Source: Methanosarcina sp. ERenArc_MAG2
GTDB taxonomy: Archaea; Halobacteriota; Methanosarcinia; Methanosarcinales; Methanosarcinaceae
Length of the DNA: 64,000 nucleotides
NCBI GenBank assembly: GCA_023955635.1
Contig: JAMXHR010000017.1
Location: forward strand, 1-64,000
Direction: 5' to 3'
Shown in pieces: positions 1-10,146 of the stretch (its first letter is position 1; each line of letters opens with the position of its first letter). The notes under the pieces were generated by a model. The model was not told the origin of the DNA and did no database searches. It was given only the letters and a program-made list of their open reading frames with translations. A program made the position numbers and the translations under genes.

Positions 1-1320
<1,320 letters not shown>

Positions 1321-1850
1321 TGTTAAACACACTAGATTGAAAATTAAAGGTCTTGGTCGCAGAAACTTGCACTAACAACTAGCAATTCAGTTATTCTAAG
1401 TTCCACGATGATGTTTTTATAGAAAAAACTCTCACCGCCCAGAATTAACCGAACCGACAAAATCCTCGTCAGACAGGAAATAACTCCTGGCTCCATTTAA
1501 TGAATAGTATTTGCTGCATTTAAGATGCAGGAAATTATAGTTATGTATCCATAGTATTTAAAGGTATCCATTCTCCCTTAAACAGAGGAGAATTACCAAC
1601 CAGATAACTATGAAAGAACCTCCCAGCGAATTTAATATTTTGCTGGAACGGGAAACATACATACATCAGTTTTATTATATAAAGCTTTTCATTCAGGCAA
1701 CATTGTGAAAAAAAACAAACGTAACAAATGAGAAAAATTTGTTTTAATTAGTCCCTGAATTCCACCCAAAAATTAGAAATTCAAGAGCGGCGCGCACTTG
1801 TTTTGTGCGTAGGACATACAAAGACACATCTAATATAAATACCTATCGCC
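1321..1850 (-). promoter_or_regulatory. rRNA operon leader with several candidate TATA promoters
   Basis: This 0.7-kb spacer has no credible gene. Read on the minus strand it has three box-A-like elements pointing into the 16S gene: TTTAAATA at 1562-1555, CTTTATATA at 1684-1676 and TTTATATT at 1839-1832. Several promoters in series upstream of 16S are usual for methanogen rRNA operons. The stretch 1321-1450 would be the pre-rRNA leader that pairs with the 3' spacer for processing, but the partner is outside the window. Which box is used cannot be told from sequence alone. Confidence 0.55.
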
Positions 1851-2016
1851 CATGCCGATACTTTGAAAAAAATAACAGTCGGAAGAGAAGAAGAAAAATA
1901 ACAAGACCACAGAAAAGCGCAGCATTAAAATAATATTAAAATAATAATAGAGAGTTAAAAGCTGCAGAATGAATAACCTTAAAGCCAGAAAAAAGACATA
2001 TAACGGTACTTAAGGG

Positions 2017-2024
2017 TATAAAAA
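2017..2024 (+). promoter_or_regulatory. Candidate TATA box of the aIF1A-rio1-KH operon
   Basis: TATAAAAA preceded by a purine-rich stretch. A start of transcription about 25 nt downstream (around 2045) would leave a leader of only about 20 nt, carrying the GAGGT ribosome binding site at 2055-2059 just before the proposed CTG start at 2065. Confidence 0.5.
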
Positions 2025-2064
2025 GCACAATAATAATTCCAAACTACAGTAATGAGGTATCACA

Positions 2065-2394
2065 CTGGCAGACTTAAAGAAACCTACATTCAAAGTCAAG
2101 CCCGAAACGGAAGAGACAGTTACAAGAATACGCACACCGCGAAGGGATAATAACGAGATCCTGGCAACCGTTGAGAGTCTCCTTGGCGCAAATCGCCTGA
2201 GGCTACGTTGCATGGATGGGATCGTTCGTATGGGAAGAATCCCAGGTTCAATGAAGAAAAAAACCTGGATTCGAGAAGGAGACGTAGTCATTGTCGTGCC
2301 ATGGGAATTCCAGAATGAAAAAGCAGATGTGATCTGGAAGTACACGAGGCCACAGGTAGACTGGCTAGAAAGGAAAGGATACCTGAAAGGATAA
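2065..2394 (+). CDS. eif1A: Translation initiation factor aIF1A, apparent CTG start
   Basis: Archaeal IF1A, an OB-fold factor of about 109 residues that binds the A site of the small subunit during initiation. Recognisable blocks are TRIRTPRRDNNEILATVE near residues 19-36, the OB-fold core GANRLRLRCMDG and the basic MKKKTWIREGD stretch. The next ATG (2212) would remove the N-terminal 49 residues and half the OB fold, so it cannot be the start. In this frame a stop lies at 2053-2055 and no ATG, GTG or TTG follows before the conserved protein. The only codon fitting the protein and the GAGGT site (2055-2059) is CTG at 2065, giving M-A-D-L-K-K-P. First gene of a tight operon with rio1 (1 nt gap). 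A substitution error in the start codon is the alternative. Confidence 0.93.
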   Translation: MADLKKPTFKVKPETEETVTRIRTPRRDNNEILATVESLLGANRLRLRCMDGIVRMGRIPGSMKKKTWIREGDVVIVVPWEFQNEKADVIWKYTRPQVDWLERKGYLKG

Positions 2395-2395
2395 C

Positions 2396-3178
2396 ATGGG
2401 AATGGATCAGGAAGAGAAAATAAGGCGCATTGACAGCGCTAAAGATAAATCGCGGGCGAGAGAGAAGGACTCTTCACGACTGAAGGTAGAAGAAAATGTA
2501 TTCGATGTCTCCACCCTTAAACTCCTTTACACCATCTCCAATAAAGGAATAATAAAGGCACTTGGAGGATCCATCAGTACTGGAAAAGAAGCTAATGTAT
2601 TCTATGCAGAAGGCCCTGAAAAGGAACTGGCTGTAAAAATATATAGAATTACCAGCGGCACTTTCAATGCTATGGATGTCTACATAATGAAGGATCCTCG
2701 CTTCACAAACATCCGAAATAACAAGCGAGACATAATTTTTGCATGGACGCGCAAGGAGTTCCAGAACCTGAAACGTGCAAAAAGTGCAGGAGTCCGGGTT
2801 CCGGAGCCAATGCTTGCCGAGAAAAATATTCTTATCATGGAATTTATGGGAGAAAATGGGGTATCATACCCACTCCTGAAGAATACGCCTCTTGAAGGGG
2901 ACGAGATAAAACTCGTTTATGACACAATCGTCGAATACATGCGTCTCCTCTATAAAGAAGCGAACCTTGTACATGCTGATCTGAGCGAATATAACATCCT
3001 GATTGACCCAAACGACGTGACTCCCATATTCATTGACATGGGGCAATCCGTGACCCTTGAACATCCTAACGCCCGAGAATTCCTCTACAGGGACGTACAA
3101 AATATACTCAGGTTCTTCAGCCGCTATGGAATCAGGGACAATCCTGAAGAACTACTTACAAAAATACAGGCGGAATAA
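2396..3178 (+). CDS. rio1: RIO1-type atypical protein kinase/ATPase
   Basis: Atypical kinase that takes part in late maturation of the small ribosomal subunit. Visible motifs are the RIO1-specific P-loop STGKEANVFYA (about residues 60-70), the ATP-binding lysine in AVKIYR, the catalytic loop HADLSEYNIL (about 197-206) and the metal-binding IDMGQ (about 216-220). RIO2 would have a GxGKES loop and an N-terminal winged helix, both absent. At 260 aa it has the usual archaeal RIO1 length. The first ATG lies 1 nt after aIF1A; a second ATG two codons on is an equally good start. Stop and next start are 2 nt apart, so the three genes are almost certainly cotranscribed. Confidence 0.96.
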   Translation: MGMDQEEKIRRIDSAKDKSRAREKDSSRLKVEENVFDVSTLKLLYTISNKGIIKALGGSISTGKEANVFYAEGPEKELAVKIYRITSGTFNAMDVYIMKDPRFTNIRNNKRDIIFAWTRKEFQNLKRAKSAGVRVPEPMLAEKNILIMEFMGENGVSYPLLKNTPLEGDEIKLVYDTIVEYMRLLYKEANLVHADLSEYNILIDPNDVTPIFIDMGQSVTLEHPNAREFLYRDVQNILRFFSRYGIRDNPEELLTKIQAE

Positions 3179-3180
3179 AA

Positions 3181-3708
3181 ATGACTCAGTATGTTAAAAT
3201 CCCCAAAGAAAGAGTCGGAGTAATTATAGGTCCGAAAGGAGAAACAAAGAAGTTTATCGAGGACAAAACCACATGTCAACTGGATATTGACAGCGAAAGT
3301 GGGAAAATAGATGTCACCTGTGAGGGAGATCCGTTAAAAGAATACAGAATTTTAGAAACCCTCAAAGCAATAGGAAGAGGGTTCAGTCCAGAAAAAGCCC
3401 TTGACCTTCTGGAAGACGAAATGCTTATGCTTGAGGTTATCGACCTCTCAGATATTGCTACTACTCCAAAAGAGCTCCAGAGAATAAAGGGCAGGATCAT
3501 AGGAAGAAATGGAAGAACAAGAGAGCTTGCAGAAACCCTGATAAACGTCAAGATTTCGGTATATGGAAAAACCGTATCCATACTTGGGTACCCTGAACAG
3601 AACACTATCGTACGGACAGCCATAAAGATGCTACTCGACGGGGCTACCCACGGTGCAGTCTACAAGTTTCTGGAAAAAAACATCAGGAACTTTTGCAGTC
3701 CCGGTTAG
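3181..3708 (+). CDS. KH-domain rRNA-processing protein (archaeal Dim2/Pno1-like)
   Basis: RNA-binding protein of 175 aa with two KH domains. The first has the loop IIGPKGETKKFIE (about residues 14-26), the second IIGRNGRTRELAE (about 104-116). This two-KH arrangement and linkage to rio1 match the archaeal counterpart of Dim2/Pno1 (Krr1-like), which binds near the 3' end of 16S rRNA and stimulates its final cleavage. Function is taken from the family, not tested here. Last gene of the aIF1A operon; an 11-bp inverted repeat follows. Confidence 0.9.
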   Translation: MTQYVKIPKERVGVIIGPKGETKKFIEDKTTCQLDIDSESGKIDVTCEGDPLKEYRILETLKAIGRGFSPEKALDLLEDEMLMLEVIDLSDIATTPKELQRIKGRIIGRNGRTRELAETLINVKISVYGKTVSILGYPEQNTIVRTAIKMLLDGATHGAVYKFLEKNIRNFCSPG

Positions 3709-3743
3709 ACTCAATTGACTTTTATTAAAAACAAAGAAGAGTC

Positions 3744-3787
3744 AATCTCCAGAGCCATTACGGACATTATTTAACTCTCTGGAGATT
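3744..3787. terminator. Inverted repeat after the KH gene, possible terminator
   Basis: AATCTCCAGAG (3744-3754) pairs perfectly with CTCTGGAGATT (3777-3787) around a 22-nt loop. It lies between two converging genes (KH on plus, pyrC on minus), where a bidirectional terminator would be useful. No long T-run follows directly, so the role is uncertain. Confidence 0.45.
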
Positions 3788-3904
3788 TGCTTTATCTAGC
3801 ATATAAATTTATATTGAATCCGATAACCAATTTAGGCTATTTTTGTTAAACAATTTTCATTTTCTGCATAACATTCTCGGACCCCTTACATTTATCCCTG
3901 TGTT

Positions 3905-5299
3905 TCACTCAGCCTTATCAGGGTTTTCTTCATCATCCACCGAGATTTTTCCTCTGCCTACCAGGAAATTGCCCCTTCCGGGTTTTGCATTAATCGATTC
4001 CTCAATCCAGATTACTTCACCCCTGGAGAGAGTATACTGGGGGAAAACTCCATCCATGCCTTCAAAGGGAGTCCAGCCCGCTTTACTGTGTAATAATTCT
4101 GCCCTTATAGGTCGAATTTCATGGGGATTTACAATAATCAGATCGGCATCAAAACCTACCTCAAGCCTGCCTTTGGATTGGCGGTCCAGCCCGAAGGCTT
4201 TTGCCGGATTCCAACTTGTAAGCATGATCATTCGTGAAAGCGGCAGGATATTTTTTCGAACTGCAGCAAGCATGAGAGGCATAAAGGTTTCAACCCCAGG
4301 CACCCCCGATGGAGCAGACCTTATATCAACATCCTTTTCGGATTCAAGATGGGGGGCATGATCCGAAGCCACCATATCAATAGTTCCGTCATTTATCCCA
4401 TTTACAAGGGCTTTGATACTGTGACTTCCCCGAAGAGGCGGATTCATTTTGCCAAAAGACCCGAGCCTCTCCCAGTCCCGTGTAGAGAGAAAAAGGTGAT
4501 GAGGAGTAACTTCACAGGTAAAAAAAGGTTCTCTATTTTCCCCTCTTGCAAGATATTTCTCTTTCCTTATCATACCTATAGCTTCAAGAGTACTAATGTG
4601 GCAGAAATGCGCCCTTACTTTCAGTTCGGAAATAAGCTTCAGAGCTTTTTGAACAGCAGCCGCTTCACATGCGTTGGGACGCACTCTTGAATGATACTCG
4701 CAGGAAATATCCCCTTTTAACAGCTCTTCCAGCTCAAGGCGCATCTTTTCATCTTCGGCATGTATGGTCGCAAAGGCCCCGAGACGTTTGATCTCGACAA
4801 GGGCTTCTTCAAAGGTTTCTTCATTGATATTTAGCCCGCCTGTGGATTCGGCCATGAAGATTTCCCCAAAAGCAGTAACTCCCAGTTTCCAGAGTTCGTC
4901 TAATTTCTCCATATTGCCTGTTACGCCACCATTGATCCCGAAGTCAACGAGAGACTTTCGGCTGGCAAGTTTAAGTTTTTGTTCGAAAGCTCGCCTCTCG
5001 GTTGTAGGAGGGACTGTATTGGGTTGATCGATAACAGTGGTAATTCCTCCCGCAGCTGCCGCACACGAGCCTGTGTACCAGTTTTCCTTTGCAGTCATGC
5101 CGGGTTCCCTGAAATGGACATGCACGTCAATACCGGCAGGCAGAGTAAGAGAACCGCCTGCATCTATAACCATATCCGAACTCGATACCCTGAGGTCTTT
5201 TCCGATTTTAGTAACTTTGCCGCCTTCAATAATGATCTCAGCTGGCTGAAGAGAATTATTATAATAAATCCGTGTATTTTTGATAAGAACGTCAGGCAT
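3905..5299 (-). CDS. pyrC: Dihydroorotase
   Basis: Zinc amidohydrolase that closes carbamoyl-aspartate to dihydroorotate in pyrimidine synthesis. Motifs in order are the metal-binding DVHVHFREPG (about residues 59-68), the HAED block near 180, CHIST near 236 and the late SDHAPH near 314. At 464 aa it fits the class I (longer) dihydroorotases; allantoinase is the main relative to exclude, and the HVHFREPG plus DHAPH pair favours pyrC. It stands alone, with an AT-rich upstream stretch (around 5320-5340, TATATATTTTAAG on the minus strand) that could be its promoter. Confidence 0.95.
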   Translation of the reverse strand: MPDVLIKNTRIYYNNSLQPAEIIIEGGKVTKIGKDLRVSSSDMVIDAGGSLTLPAGIDVHVHFREPGMTAKENWYTGSCAAAAGGITTVIDQPNTVPPTTERRAFEQKLKLASRKSLVDFGINGGVTGNMEKLDELWKLGVTAFGEIFMAESTGGLNINEETFEEALVEIKRLGAFATIHAEDEKMRLELEELLKGDISCEYHSRVRPNACEAAAVQKALKLISELKVRAHFCHISTLEAIGMIRKEKYLARGENREPFFTCEVTPHHLFLSTRDWERLGSFGKMNPPLRGSHSIKALVNGINDGTIDMVASDHAPHLESEKDVDIRSAPSGVPGVETFMPLMLAAVRKNILPLSRMIMLTSWNPAKAFGLDRQSKGRLEVGFDADLIIVNPHEIRPIRAELLHSKAGWTPFEGMDGVFPQYTLSRGEVIWIEESINAKPGRGNFLVGRGKISVDDEENPDKAE

Positions 5300-5469
5300 G
5301 GGCGTCTATATGCTTAGAAATGTACTTAAAATATATACATCAAAAAGAATTAGGAAATAGGAGAGAAGAGAAAACAAAAGAAAAAAAGTACTCTGGAAAA
5401 GACCATCAGATACATTGAAAGTAAAAATCAAATAAAAAAGAGTAAAGACCGAGCGGTCAAAACGCCGGT

Positions 5470-6120
5470 TCAATTTAGTTTGACACGTTCGGCTGTTGTA
5501 AGATAAACTACACTTTCACATATATTACAGCAGTGATCTGCAATTCTTTCCAGATAACGAATAAGGAAAAGCAAATGAGTGGCTTTGGAAATAATACTAG
5601 TATCTTTTGCCATCATCTCCAAAAGTTCTACCCAGACTGCATAAAAGATCTTATCAACCTCGTCATCCCTAACGGCTGCCGCTCTTGCAAGTTCAGGGTT
5701 TCGGGTCTCGAAGGCCTTAAGGGAATTTGCAAGCATATATGCAGTAACATCTGCCATTCTTTTAGTATCTGTAAGCGGTTTTATATGCCCGCCTTCTATT
5801 TTCCCAGGGATTTTGGCAATGTTTATTGAAAGCCCGACGATTCTTCGAAGATCTGCTGAAATTTTAAGTGCGGACACGACAAGCCGAAGATCACTTGCCA
5901 TGGGCTGCTGAAGCGCAAGCAGATCAAAAATCGAAACTTCGATTCTTTCTTCAAGTTTATTCGCTTCCGTCTCAAGGGCAAGAGTCCTGTTTGCAAGATC
6001 AACATTAAGGTCTATAACCGCCTCCATTGAGTCACGAAACATCAGTTCAGACATTTCCCCTAGAGAAAGTACGGACTCTTTGAGCAGATCTAGCTGCTGA
6101 AAGTATCGTTCTCGAGTCAT
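5470..6120 (-). CDS. phoU: PhoU, phosphate uptake regulator
   Basis: About 216 aa, made of two helical PhoU repeats. Conserved acidic motifs include ETEANKLEERIE in the first repeat and DDEVDKIF in the second, the metal-cluster positions of PhoU. PhoU couples the Pst transporter to the phosphate response. Two starts are possible: a GTG at 6129 that overlaps the pstB stop, or ATG at 6120. I prefer the ATG because GGTGAT lies 4 nt upstream of it. Last gene of the pstSCAB-phoU operon. A second, different PhoU-domain gene fused to AbrB lies at 34917-35921. Confidence 0.94.
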   Translation of the reverse strand: MTRERYFQQLDLLKESVLSLGEMSELMFRDSMEAVIDLNVDLANRTLALETEANKLEERIEVSIFDLLALQQPMASDLRLVVSALKISADLRRIVGLSINIAKIPGKIEGGHIKPLTDTKRMADVTAYMLANSLKAFETRNPELARAAAVRDDEVDKIFYAVWVELLEMMAKDTSIISKATHLLFLIRYLERIADHCCNICESVVYLTTAERVKLN

Positions 6121-6125
6121 TTTAA

Positions 6126-6901
6126 TCACCCAAACCTGCCAGTAATGTAATCCTCAGTACTCTTTTCCCGGGGATTTTGAAAAATCTGCCTTGTCTGACC
6201 GAATTCAATCAGTTCTCCCATAAGGAAAAAGCCAGTATGGTCTGAAATCCTTGCTGCCTGCTGCATATTATGAGTCACAATTACTATCGTATAATCTTTT
6301 TTAAGATCCATGATCAGTTCTTCAATCCTTGAAGTGGAAATCGGGTCAAGAGCACTGCAGGGTTCATCGAAAAGAATAATTTCAGGCTTTACTGCAAGAG
6401 TCCTGGCAATACAAAGCCTTTGCTGCTGCCCCCGCTTAGTGAAAGGGCAGGAGACTTGAGCCGGTCTGAGGTCTCATCCCAGATGGCAGCAGAACGAAGG
6501 GCATCCTCGACAACTCTATCTATATCTTTTTTACTTACACCATGGATACGCGGCCCATAGGCAATATTATCGTAAATGGACATAGGAAAAGGGTTGGGTT
6601 TCTGAAAAACCATTCCCACATGCTTTCGAAGGTCAACTACATCCACACCTTTTCCGTAGATATCATTGCCTTCAATTGAAACTTTACCTTCTACCCTACA
6701 GTTTATGATAAGATCATTCATCCTGTTTATACAGCGGATGAAAGTGGACTTTCCACAGCCTGAAGGGCCTATAAGAGCAGTTACGCTGTTTTTGGGGATA
6801 TGCATGGAGATATTCTTAAGAGCCTGCTTTTCCCCGTACCACAGATTCAAGTTTTCTACTTCTATCTGGGGCTGAGCTACGTTTTGAACAGCTTCAGTCA
6901 T
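6126..6901 (-). CDS. pstB: Phosphate ABC transporter ATPase PstB, with a frameshift
   Basis: ATP-binding subunit of the high-affinity phosphate importer. The N-terminal part has Walker A GPSGCGKST (about residues 43-51), the Q-loop VFQKPNPFP and SALSLSGG. The C-terminal part has the H-loop VIVTHNMQQA and the family's ending EDYITGRFG. The two halves are in different frames. The break is at the C5 run 6429-6433 (G5 on the coding strand): a sixth base restores the signature LSGGQQQRLCIAR exactly. The whole protein would be about 258 aa, the usual length. Since a break inside the ABC signature would kill transport and all other pst genes are intact, an assembly error is likely. Confidence 0.93.
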
Positions 6902-7006
6902 TTATGGACCTCAACTTCATTTACTAAGATAGGTATGCAAAATTATAATAAATTATTTATTTGTTTTGCAAGAGAGATTTTTTCAGAAGATATTCTTGGA
7001 AAGAGA

Positions 7007-7930
7007 TCAAATCTTCAATTTTTGCCTGTAATGCCTGCGAATCAAAACCGCTATGATATTCAAACCCAGCACGATTATCAGCAAAACCAGAGCCGTTCCA
7101 TACTGAAGGGGTCGGGTTTGGGTAATGTTTGTCCCGGAAGTGGCCAGCACAAAGAGATGATAGGGAAGAGCCATAAATTGGGAGTAAACCGAGTCAGGTA
7201 ACCTCGGCAGGAAATAAGCGGCACCTGTAAGAAGAATAGGAGCCGTTTCCCCCGCAACCCTTCCAACACTCAGGATGACGCCTGTGACAATTCCCGGAAT
7301 AGCTGCCGGCAGTACCACATGCCTTATAGTCTGCCATTTGCTGACTCCAAGCGCAAGAGAGGAATCTCTGTACTCTTTCGGGACTGTAATCAGAGCTTCC
7401 TGGCTGGAACGGATAATCACCGGGATAATCAGAAGAGAAAGGGTAAGGGAAGCCGACAGTAGAGAAGGACCAAAACCAAAGTACTTAACAAACAGCGCCA
7501 ACCCAAAAAGCCCGAACACTACAGATGGCGTTCCTGCAAGGTTGTTGATTGCCATTTCTATAAGCCAGGTGGTACGGTTTTCTCCTGCATATTCGTTCAG
7601 GTAGATGGCAGCCATAATCCCCATAGGAAGAGCTACAGCTATTGACCCGATGATAAGGAGAACAGTCCCTACAATTGCCGGATAGATTCCACCTTGAGTC
7701 ATCCTCATGCGGGGCATCTCAGTAAGGAACTCAACGCTGATTGCACTGTACCCATTGTAAATAATATAGGCGAGAATAATTACAACAAACCCGGCTACTG
7801 TCATTGCTGAAAGGCTTAGAAACGCAAAGGCGATTTTTTCACTTGTTTTTGCACTCAATCCCATAGTCAGTCCACCCTGCGCCCGAATAGATTTAGGATT
7901 ATTTTTAATTACTTTTGAACTTAATTCCAC
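7007..7930 (-). CDS. pstA: Phosphate ABC transporter permease PstA
   Basis: Integral membrane permease with about six hydrophobic segments and the binding-protein-dependent transport motif near EYRDSSLALGVSKWQTIRHVVLP (the loop that contacts PstB). The start is ambiguous: GTG at 7930, 2 nt after pstC, or ATG at 7864. The 66 bp between them look like a tandem duplication of the gene's own start (copies at 7853-7876 and 7919-7942, differing at a few bases), so the first 22 codons are probably an added extension. About 105 nt separate it from pstB; that gap is AT-rich with no gene. Confidence 0.94.
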   Translation of the reverse strand: MELSSKVIKNNPKSIRAQGGLTMGLSAKTSEKIAFAFLSLSAMTVAGFVVIILAYIIYNGYSAISVEFLTEMPRMRMTQGGIYPAIVGTVLLIIGSIAVALPMGIMAAIYLNEYAGENRTTWLIEMAINNLAGTPSVVFGLFGLALFVKYFGFGPSLLSASLTLSLLIIPVIIRSSQEALITVPKEYRDSSLALGVSKWQTIRHVVLPAAIPGIVTGVILSVGRVAGETAPILLTGAAYFLPRLPDSVYSQFMALPYHLFVLATSGTNITQTRPLQYGTALVLLIIVLGLNIIAVLIRRHYRQKLKI

Positions 7931-7932
7931 AC

Positions 7933-8823
7933 TCAGTCCACCTTGAACCTGTACCGTTTTTTGATCGAATCCGCAATCAGCGTAATCAGGAAAGTTATGA
8001 TGAAAAGCACAGTCCCGACCGCAAAGAGGGCATGGAAGTGGGCACTTCCCTGGGGGACCTCCCCCATTTCAAGTGCTATTGTGGCAGTCATTGTCCTCAC
8101 AGGATCCAGCATGCCTCCGGGAAAAGAAGGAATTATTGCAGTATTTCCGGTTACCATCATGAGAGTCATTGTCTCCCCTATAGCCCTCCCTATACCGAGC
8201 ATTACGGCGGCTGAAATTCCGGAAAGGGATGCAGGGACTATGACCTTGTATATGGTCTGCCATCTTGTGGCCCCAAGAGCAAGAGAACCCTGTTTGAGTG
8301 TGCTAGGGACTGAACTTATGGCATCCTCTGAAATAGTAATTATCGTGGGAAGTGCCATGATTCCAAGCATAATTGAACCTGTAAGAGCAGTTTGCCCAGT
8401 AGGCAGATTAAAAGTATTCTGTACAAACGGAACTAATATAACAAGCCCGAAGAACCCGAATACAACAGAAGGAATCCCTGCCAGAATCTCGATAAAAGGT
8501 TTAAGAGATTCCGCTATCTTTGGGTGTGCGATCTCAGAAATATAAATAGCAGAAGCAATCCCCAGAGGTACTGCAAAAAGGATTGCTCCGGCAGTAACAA
8601 TAAGAGAACCGAAGAAGAGAGGCAATAGCCCGAACTGCCTGTTCACGGATGTCGGGTACCAGAATTTTCCCGTGAGAAAGTCCAGAAGGGACGTGTCTTT
8701 AAAGAGAAGTAAACTGTCCCGAAATAAAAAGAGGCATATAAGGAAAATGATGACGACCGTAAGGGCGCTTACTGAGAAAAGCACCGATTCGATCATCTTT
8801 TCCTTAAAATTTCTGCTTAGCAT
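7933..8823 (-). CDS. pstC: Phosphate ABC transporter permease PstC
   Basis: Partner permease of PstA, about 296 aa, with six predicted membrane spans and the loop STLKQGSLALGATRWQTIYKV that docks on PstB. An upstream TTG (8853) is open, but the ATG at 8823 is the better start because AAGGGA lies about 6 nt before it. Follows pstS with a short gap and precedes pstA by 2 nt, so the three are cotranscribed. Confidence 0.95.
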   Translation of the reverse strand: MLSRNFKEKMIESVLFSVSALTVVIIFLICLFLFRDSLLLFKDTSLLDFLTGKFWYPTSVNRQFGLLPLFFGSLIVTAGAILFAVPLGIASAIYISEIAHPKIAESLKPFIEILAGIPSVVFGFFGLVILVPFVQNTFNLPTGQTALTGSIMLGIMALPTIITISEDAISSVPSTLKQGSLALGATRWQTIYKVIVPASLSGISAAVMLGIGRAIGETMTLMMVTGNTAIIPSFPGGMLDPVRTMTATIALEMGEVPQGSAHFHALFAVGTVLFIITFLITLIADSIKKRYRFKVD

Positions 8824-8853
8824 TCTATTCCCTTGAAATAATTTAAGACGCAA

Positions 8854-9792
8854 TTACTTCTTTAGCGGGATGTACCCGACTGTAGTCACAATGTTTTGCC
8901 CTTTCTCACTCATCACAAAGTCAATGAATTCTTTTGTGAGGCCTGAGGGTTCCCCATTGGTGTAGAAGTAAAGAGATCTTGAAAGGGGGTATTCGCCACT
9001 GAGAATGCTTTCAGCAGTTGGGGTTACAGATCCATTTCCTTTGTCCAGGTTTAAGACTTTTATGCTGTTATCGAGGTATGCAAAGCCGATGTATCCAATT
9101 GCATTGGGGTTCTGAGAGACCTCACCCACAATTCCTCCTGTAGCAGCCTGGATAATGGCATCAGGCCGGTATTCATCCCCATTCAAAACATCTTTCTGGA
9201 AGTCTTTATAAGTTCCGGAACTGCTGTCCCTGGAAATCGCTACGATCGGCTTATCCTCACCGCCAACGTCCTTCCAGTTGCTGATACTCCCGTTGTAGAT
9301 ACCACGCAGCTGGTCAAAGGTAAGATTAGAAACAGAATTCGCAGGATTTACAACCACAGTAATGCCGTCATAGGCAATATCATTCCTCACAGGATTAATC
9401 CCATTCTTTTTAGCGGCTTCGGTTTCGTTAGCATCTATTTCTCTGGATGCAGTAGCTATATCCACCTCACCGTCAATTAGCGCCGCAATCCCAACACCGG
9501 ATCCTCCTCCAGTGACTGTTATACTTTTTCCAGAGTTTTCATTCATGAATTCTTCAGCTTCAGCCTGTGCAAGAGGAAGAACTGTATCTGAACCTTTCAG
9601 AAAGATACCTTCGGATTCACCTGCAGGAGTTTTTTCTGCCGGAGAAGAGACTTCGCTGTTTTCACCTGCAGGAGTTTTTTCTGCCGGAGAAGAGACTTCA
9701 CTGTTTTCACTTCCAGTACATCCGATTCCTAGAAACACAAGTCCGATCACCAGTAATATGAGAATTGTGTAGCTTTTTAGTTTATTTGCCAT
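8854..9792 (-). CDS. pstS: Phosphate-binding lipoprotein PstS
   Basis: Extracellular phosphate receptor of the Pst importer. It has a signal peptide with lipobox (VFLGIGC, Cys at about residue 25), a short low-complexity linker and a PBP-like fold with the phosphate-contacting GSDTVLPLA near 72-80 and SRDSSSGTYKDF near 197-208. The linker holds a perfect double 15-residue repeat (ENSEVSSPAEKTPAG twice) from a 45-bp tandem duplication at 9616-9705. First gene of the operon; its promoter lies in the AT-rich region just upstream. Confidence 0.96.
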   Translation of the reverse strand: MANKLKSYTILILLVIGLVFLGIGCTGSENSEVSSPAEKTPAGENSEVSSPAEKTPAGESEGIFLKGSDTVLPLAQAEAEEFMNENSGKSITVTGGGSGVGIAALIDGEVDIATASREIDANETEAAKKNGINPVRNDIAYDGITVVVNPANSVSNLTFDQLRGIYNGSISNWKDVGGEDKPIVAISRDSSSGTYKDFQKDVLNGDEYRPDAIIQAATGGIVGEVSQNPNAIGYIGFAYLDNSIKVLNLDKGNGSVTPTAESILSGEYPLSRSLYFYTNGEPSGLTKEFIDFVMSEKGQNIVTTVGYIPLKK

Positions 9793-10146
9793 ATTGGAGA
9801 CACTCCTTTAAACAATATGAGTCAATAATCAAAATTCATCTAAGTTGTTACCAGTACAATACACAATAAAAGAAGGAAATATATAAAGATTCGCCATATA
9901 TAATATAGAGGAGTATATACAAGCTAGAAGTATGGAATGAAATAGTAGAATATATATATTCTATATAAAATATAGACAAATGGAAAGATAGCGTTAAGAA
10001 AAATTAATATAAGAGCTTGGTAGCAGGCAAAAGAAATGGATTGAAGCCCGGAAACAGAAGGAAAAAAGAGTTAAAGGCGAAGGTCTGAATGTGTAAAAGA
10101 ATCCGGGATACTTATAAATTAATGAAATCCAGAATAAAGAACAAAA
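9793..10146 (-). promoter_or_regulatory. AT-rich upstream region of the pst operon
   Basis: No gene seen. On the minus strand a TATA-like CTTTATATAT covers about 9888-9879, followed by a leader of about 85 nt and a GGAG-type site before pstS. The stretch 9895-9975 is a near-uninterrupted run of A/T with short repeats of TATATA and CTATAT that could hold phosphate-dependent regulator sites; I cannot identify a specific operator. The region also receives readthrough from polB. Confidence 0.45.

Noticed and set aside
2212..2394. Short ORF of 60 aa starting at an internal ATG as the gene start
   Set aside because: The conserved aIF1A frame continues 49 codons upstream; the ATG is internal.
3843..5317. 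Plus-strand frames over pyrC
   Set aside because: Antisense shadows of the dihydroorotase gene.
6389..6901. Programmed frameshifting as reason for the pstB, polB and cobN breaks
   Set aside because: The same one-base loss occurs in many unrelated genes at runs of different bases, and no slippery-site plus pseudoknot pattern is shared.
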